A stretch of DNA of 17,611 nt, taken from RGIG6291 sp964602275 (GTDB lineage: Bacteria > Bacillota > Clostridia > TANB77 > UBA1234). The notes beneath the pieces are model-generated. The model saw only the letters and a program-made list of their open reading frames with translations, was not told the origin of the DNA and ran no database searches. Positions within the stretch are counted from its first letter, which is position 1; every line of letters starts with the position of its first letter. Shown here piece by piece: positions 14,596 to 17,611 of this stretch. The DNA lies in the NCBI GenBank assembly GCA_964602275.1, contig CAZRQF010000021.1:1-17611 (forward strand), in the 5' to 3' direction. Made by a program: the position numbers and the translations under genes.

Positions 14596-16267
14596 TTCGC
14601 TTTCCACTTCCCACATCTGTTATATGTTCATCTAACTTCTTACATATTCTAAATCCAATTTGTTCCAACTGCTCATTTAATTGTCCTTTACTCAATAAAG
14701 TCATAGGTGGTCTATTTTGTGGCAAATAATTAACTGTACTAATTGCTGTCAAATCTTCATCAATAACCGCATTCGTAAAAACCGATATAATTGCTTTTCC
14801 ATCTTTTTTTAAAATCCTATATAACTCATCTAATGAAGCTCTATACTCTTCTAGTGTAACAGCATTATGAAGTACGCCTATAGAAAGAGCTAAATCATAT
14901 GAATCTTTTTTTACTGGAATATTATTCATCGATGCTACTATAAAATTTATTTTTTCATTTTCACTAAACATCTCTGGATTTTTATCCGTTGCTAAAACAT
15001 TTCCACCTTTTGCAACTAAGTATTTAGAATACCTTCCACCACCGCATCCAATATCAATACAATTTTTATCCTTTATACTCAAAGTATCTATTTCATCTGT
15101 TACATATTTCGAAACCGTCTTTTCTTGAAAAGATTTTATCGTTTCTAACTTTTGCCAAAAACATTGTAAATCTTCTGCATTACGAACAATATATTTACTA
15201 TTACAAATGGAAGATTCCATAACTTTCAAGCCTAACTTTTCCATATAATATTTGCATTGTTTTTTTTGAGTGTCATTTCTTACAATTGCAAAAAATGCTG
15301 GTCCAACTGAAGATAGCGCCAAAAAGTCACATTTGTTCTCTTCATACAGTTTCCTTATGTCATCACTAATTTTCATCAATCCGTCATAAACAAAAGAACA
15401 ATTTTCGTTGCTTCCCATATTAAATCTATAATCATACACAACATCTGCTAATTCTTTTATACTACCATTAACCATTCCAGGTAACGCTTTATGTAGCAAA
15501 TCGTATGCTATTTTTTCTGAATATTCCTCACCAGTTTTTTTAAATTTCCATAAATTCTTTTCTTCTAACTCCATTAATACTTTTGCATCTTTTTGAATAT
15601 AATCATTCGGTAAAGCTATTAAAACATCTGCTCTATAATTCATTTTAGCTATTGTTGTTGATTTACCTGCAATTATAATAATTCCTTCATCGGTTAAACC
15701 ATTTGTTGCTCCACCACCTATGCACTGAACAACCTTCAAATTATTTTCATCACTATCTGTTATTTCCTCACCATGATTAGATGCTAAATATTTAATTAAG
15801 TCAGAATTTAGAATGGGGCAAGAATATAATTCATTAATAGCAGCTGCAACACTTGCTATTGTAGAACTACTTGAACCAAATCCACAATGCTTAGGAATAT
15901 CATTATCATCAACCTCTATGCTTAAAGAAGGATTTACTTTTAAAGCCTGACACATTAATAGATATGCATGTCTTACTAAAACTTTTCTTTTGGTTTTATC
16001 TGATATATTTAATATCCCTTTGTCCTCAGCATTGACTATAATTTTTACTCTTATAAATTTTTTTAATGAAATTACGACTTCTCCAGGAGTGAATACCATA
16101 TCATTGTTGTAACATACAGCAGCAGGATTTATCGCCATTGCATCCAATCTGCAAGGATAATCAATTTCTACACTTTTTTTCTCTAACTTAACACATTTCT
16201 CAAGTTTCCCAGAAAATTCATTAAAAATATGTCCAGCTTCTATTATTGGAAATTTATCACTATTCAT
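14567..16267 (-). CDS. GHMP kinase-like / SAM-dependent methyltransferase fusion
   Basis: 566 residues with two modules. Residues about 35-360 are a GHMP-type domain: IPKHCGFGSSSSTIASVAAA (124-143) is the phosphate-binding loop, and LSSVGPAFFAI (318-328) is the C-terminal glycine-type motif. The latter resembles the SSWGPxxY of beta-RFAP synthase (MptG), which has a GHMP fold but transfers a sugar rather than phosphate. Residues about 380-566 are a class I methyltransferase: CIDIGCGGGRYSKYL (403-417, SAM-binding motif I), ATDKN (426-430), DSYDLALSIGVLHN (455-468) and LYRILKKDGKAIISVF (482-497). ATG at 16267 follows AGGAGG (16278-16283). The frame opens to 16318 (TTG), with ATG 16309 directly behind GGGAGG, but the shorter start is better placed. 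First gene of the cluster; natural fusion, no frameshift seen. Confidence 0.85.
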   Translation of the reverse strand: MNSDKFPIIEAGHIFNEFSGKLEKCVKLEKKSVEIDYPCRLDAMAINPAAVCYNNDMVFTPGEVVISLKKFIRVKIIVNAEDKGILNISDKTKRKVLVRHAYLLMCQALKVNPSLSIEVDDNDIPKHCGFGSSSSTIASVAAAINELYSCPILNSDLIKYLASNHGEEITDSDENNLKVVQCIGGGATNGLTDEGIIIIAGKSTTIAKMNYRADVLIALPNDYIQKDAKVLMELEEKNLWKFKKTGEEYSEKIAYDLLHKALPGMVNGSIKELADVVYDYRFNMGSNENCSFVYDGLMKISDDIRKLYEENKCDFLALSSVGPAFFAIVRNDTQKKQCKYYMEKLGLKVMESSICNSKYIVRNAEDLQCFWQKLETIKSFQEKTVSKYVTDEIDTLSIKDKNCIDIGCGGGRYSKYLVAKGGNVLATDKNPEMFSENEKINFIVASMNNIPVKKDSYDLALSIGVLHNAVTLEEYRASLDELYRILKKDGKAIISVFTNAVIDEDLTAISTVNYLPQNRPPMTLLSKGQLNEQLEQIGFRICKKLDEHITDVGSGKRNVYTILIQK

Positions 16268-16349
16268 TTTTATATAACCTCCTAAAATAAAAAAGTAATA
16301 ATAGGGCATACCTCCCAATTATTACTCTCTTCTATATAGTATATTATTT

Positions 16350-16548
16350 TTAAAAGCATAAAAAAGTCACTTTATTCTTCAAGAATAAAGTTAATTCAAT
16401 CTCTTTTAATTCATAATAATACATTTTATTCATTTTTATACTCCTACGCCATTGATTTAACTCATTAGTATTTAATTCGTAACTTTTTAACTAAAAATAA
16501 ATCATTTATCGTTTAAGCTACATCTTCATTTGTTATAGGATTAGCCAT
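16350..16548 (-). pseudogene. Decayed small gene, or small leader ORF, upstream of the fusion gene
   Basis: Reading on the minus strand from ATG 16548 gives MANPITNEDVA, a TAA, then TINDLFLVK. A one-base shift in the run of five A's continues as SYELNTNELNQWRRSIK, then MNKMYYYELKEIELTLF and a stop at 16350-16352. The pieces read as one protein of about 65 residues broken by one nonsense codon and one frameshift. I do not recognise the family. Alternatively, the last part is a real 27-residue ORF (16350-16433): its ATG has AGGAG at 7-nt spacing, which is unusually good for debris, and it contains three consecutive Tyr codons and a terminator-like hairpin. Confidence 0.4.
16360..16391 (-). terminator. 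Terminator-like hairpin upstream of the cluster
   Basis: On the minus strand an 11-bp inverted repeat (16381-16391 with 16369-16379, one-base centre) is followed by GAC and then six U's (16365-16360). The stem is AT-rich, so it is weak. It overlaps the 3' part of the small ORF and precedes the fusion gene by about 95 nt, so it could end an upstream transcript or act as an attenuator. Confidence 0.45.
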
Positions 16549-16672
16549 TTAATACTTCGTAAGAATATTTTTCGATATAAAGTCTTTTTCTTGCTAACAC
16601 GACTAAATTATATCATAACTTTCATAATAAAATCAATAGTACTTTAAAATTTTATTGAAAGTTGGTCAAAAA
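16549..16672. promoter_or_regulatory. Upstream region of the XRE regulator with an inverted repeat
   Basis: No gene seen. CTTTCA-TA-ATAAAAT (16619-16633) and ATTTTATTGAAAG (16649-16661) form an inverted repeat with 13-bp arms and a 2-nt bulge, ending 11 nt before the regulator's ATG. It could be an autoregulatory operator or an mRNA hairpin hiding the ribosome binding site. I could not pick a convincing -35/-10 pair. Confidence 0.4.
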
Positions 16673-16933
16673 ATGATAAGCAGAAAATTTGAAAATTCAT
16701 CAAATGTATGTGGAAAAAGCATACAAGAACTAAGAAAGCTAAATAAGTGGTCTAGAGTAACGCTATCAAATAAATTAATGTTGCTAGGAATTGATATTAA
16801 TTATGATGGCATATACAAAATTGAAAATGGTCGTAGAATAGTTAAAGATTTTGAACTTGCCGCTATTGCAAAAGTATTTAATGTAAACGAGTCTGTACTT
16901 TTAGATGATTTCAAACAAAAACTAGAAAATTAA
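16673..16933 (+). CDS. XRE/Cro-CI-type helix-turn-helix regulator
   Basis: 86 residues, essentially one HTH_3 domain: GKSIQELRKLNKWSRVTLSNKL (about 14-35) for helices 1-2, then INYDGIYKIENGRR with the canonical KIENG at the end of the recognition helix, and ELAAIAKVFNVNESVLLDDF as the closing helices. Proteins of this size act as small DNA-binding repressors. The frame opens to a TTG at 16655 without a ribosome binding site; ATG 16673 has only a weak purine stretch upstream. It is divergent from the GHMP/aminotransferase/U32 cluster, about 400 bp away, so it might control that cluster, but this is inference. No partner toxin is adjacent. Confidence 0.85.
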   Translation: MISRKFENSSNVCGKSIQELRKLNKWSRVTLSNKLMLLGIDINYDGIYKIENGRRIVKDFELAAIAKVFNVNESVLLDDFKQKLEN

Positions 16934-17100
16934 ATATTTGAATCTTGCACTATAAAATATCCCACTTTACCTTATCTATTATGTTGTTTCTTTTTAACTA
17001 TGTGCAAAGCAATCAAATAGAAACTGATTTTTAATAAGTTTCGTTTCTTGCCATTACACTGCCCATGTAGCTCAATTTATGTTTCAATATAAACTCTTGA

Positions 17101-17134
17101 AATAGGTCTAGTAAAAATGCTAGACCTATTTTTT
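17101..17134 (+). terminator. Intrinsic terminator downstream of the HTH gene
   Basis: An 11-bp stem (17101-17111 with 17120-17130) around TAAAAATG, ending in a T-run to 17134 on the plus strand. It lies 168 nt past the HTH stop, so it ends either a long 3' untranslated region or a small untranslated transcript not otherwise visible. Confidence 0.8.
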
Positions 17135-17269
17135 ACTCTTTCAATATTGCTAGCCAATTTCATGCACCAAAAATTACATACCTGCTGATAGTTCTTTCTT
17201 CATTCCAAGATTTTGATACACACTTTCTTTACTTTCATTTCACACCGAATAATACACTTATCAAATGCA

Positions 17270-17298
17270 AAAAAGCTTCCAACTAGTGGAAGCTTTTT
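17270..17298 (-). terminator. Terminator of ppdK
   Basis: An 11-bp stem (17270-17280 with 17288-17298) around AACTAGT. On the minus strand it follows the ppdK stop by 5 nt, and the stem foot forms a U5 tract. Confidence 0.88.
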
Positions 17299-17303
17299 AT
17301 TAT

Positions 17304-17611
17304 TTATTTAGTTCTTGGATTTTTAATTTGAGCTTGTGCAGCAGCAAGTCTTGCTACTGGTACTCTAAATGGTGAGCATGATACATATGTTAATCCAACA
17401 TTGTGACAGAATTCAACTGTTGAAGGATCTCCACCATGTTCTCCGCAGATACCTAATTTAATATCAGGTCTTGTTTGTTTTCCAAGTTCTACGGCCATTT
17501 TTACTAATTTACCAACACCGATTTGGTCGATTTTAGCAAATGGATCGTTTTCATAAATTTTCTTATCATAGTATGAGCTTAAGAATTTACCAGCATCATC
17601 TCTTGAGAAAC
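17304..17611 (-). CDS. ppdK: Pyruvate, phosphate dikinase, C-terminal part (cut by window end)
   Basis: Only the last 102 residues are in the window. They read as the end of the PEP/pyruvate-binding TIM barrel: DDAGKFLSSYYDKKI, NDPFAKIDQIGVGKLVKMA, then LGICGEHGGDPSTVEFCHNV and YVSCSPFRVPVARLAAAQA. The Cys of CGEHGGDP corresponds to the catalytic Cys831 of the Clostridium symbiosum enzyme. PPDK interconverts pyruvate, ATP and phosphate with PEP, AMP and pyrophosphate; in anaerobes it often works in glycolysis. The gene continues past position 17611; only part of its frame starts with a Met (17498), which is internal. Confidence 0.96.
   Translation of the reverse strand, partial: FSRDDAGKFLSSYYDKKIYENDPFAKIDQIGVGKLVKMAVELGKQTRPDIKLGICGEHGGDPSTVEFCHNVGLTYVSCSPFRVPVARLAAAQAQIKNPRTK

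Larger units (their letters stand above)
16934..17303. other. Intergenic stretch without a convincing gene
   Basis: About 370 bp between the HTH gene and ppdK. It holds two terminators, listed separately, and a 20-base tRNA-5'-like stretch at 17061-17080. A minus-strand frame of about 34 codons (roughly 16968-17075) is open but lacks a start and any recognised motif. Nothing else could be supported. Confidence 0.6.

Noticed and set aside
16369..16391. CRISPR repeat or other repeat array
   Set aside because: Only one copy of the inverted repeat is present and no regularly spaced repeats were found in the window.

Overview
The window looks like chromosomal DNA of a low-GC Bacillota, most probably a Clostridia-type anaerobe. 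Reasons: strong AT bias, consensus SigA-type promoters and AGGAGG ribosome binding sites, the order cmk-plsC-rpsA, a YtvI-like AI-2E family membrane protein, and a pyruvate phosphate dikinase. Almost all genes lie on the minus strand, so they are transcribed right to left.

Left part (1-6161), housekeeping: tgt and queA form a queuosine tRNA-modification operon behind a near-perfect promoter. A divergent plus-strand gene encodes a tandem-OB-fold SSB-like protein; a bidirectional terminator separates it from the convergent typA. Upstream of typA is a four-S1-domain rpsA with its own TTGACA/GATAAT promoter.

Middle (6162-9755): cmk and plsC form an operon that would normally run towards rpsA. 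Between plsC and rpsA sits accessory DNA: an internally deleted HsdM C-terminus that begins right at the plsC stop, a 20-bp perfect hairpin terminator, and a DUF4143-type AAA ATPase with its own likely promoter. Divergent from cmk is an orphan YcgQ/DUF1980-like membrane-anchored protein that lacks an ATG start near its N-terminus.

Right-middle (9755-16548): a ytvI-like gene, then a minus-strand series that I think is the most interesting part. In transcription order it holds a GHMP-kinase/SAM-methyltransferase fusion, a HisC/CobD-like PLP aminotransferase, a U32-peptidase-like protein with two cysteine clusters, a P-loop nucleotide-kinase-like protein and a HAM1/ITPase-like pyrophosphatase. 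The first three genes overlap and are probably translationally coupled. Together they look like a small, uncharacterised biosynthetic cluster. Just upstream is a decayed small gene, or possibly a leader peptide with a terminator-like hairpin.

Right end (16549-17611): a plus-strand XRE-type regulator with an inverted repeat before its start, about 370 bp without a clear gene (one terminator, one short tRNA-like stretch), and the 3' end of ppdK, cut by the window edge. I saw no CRISPR array, complete tRNA, rRNA, intact insertion sequence or recognisable riboswitch.
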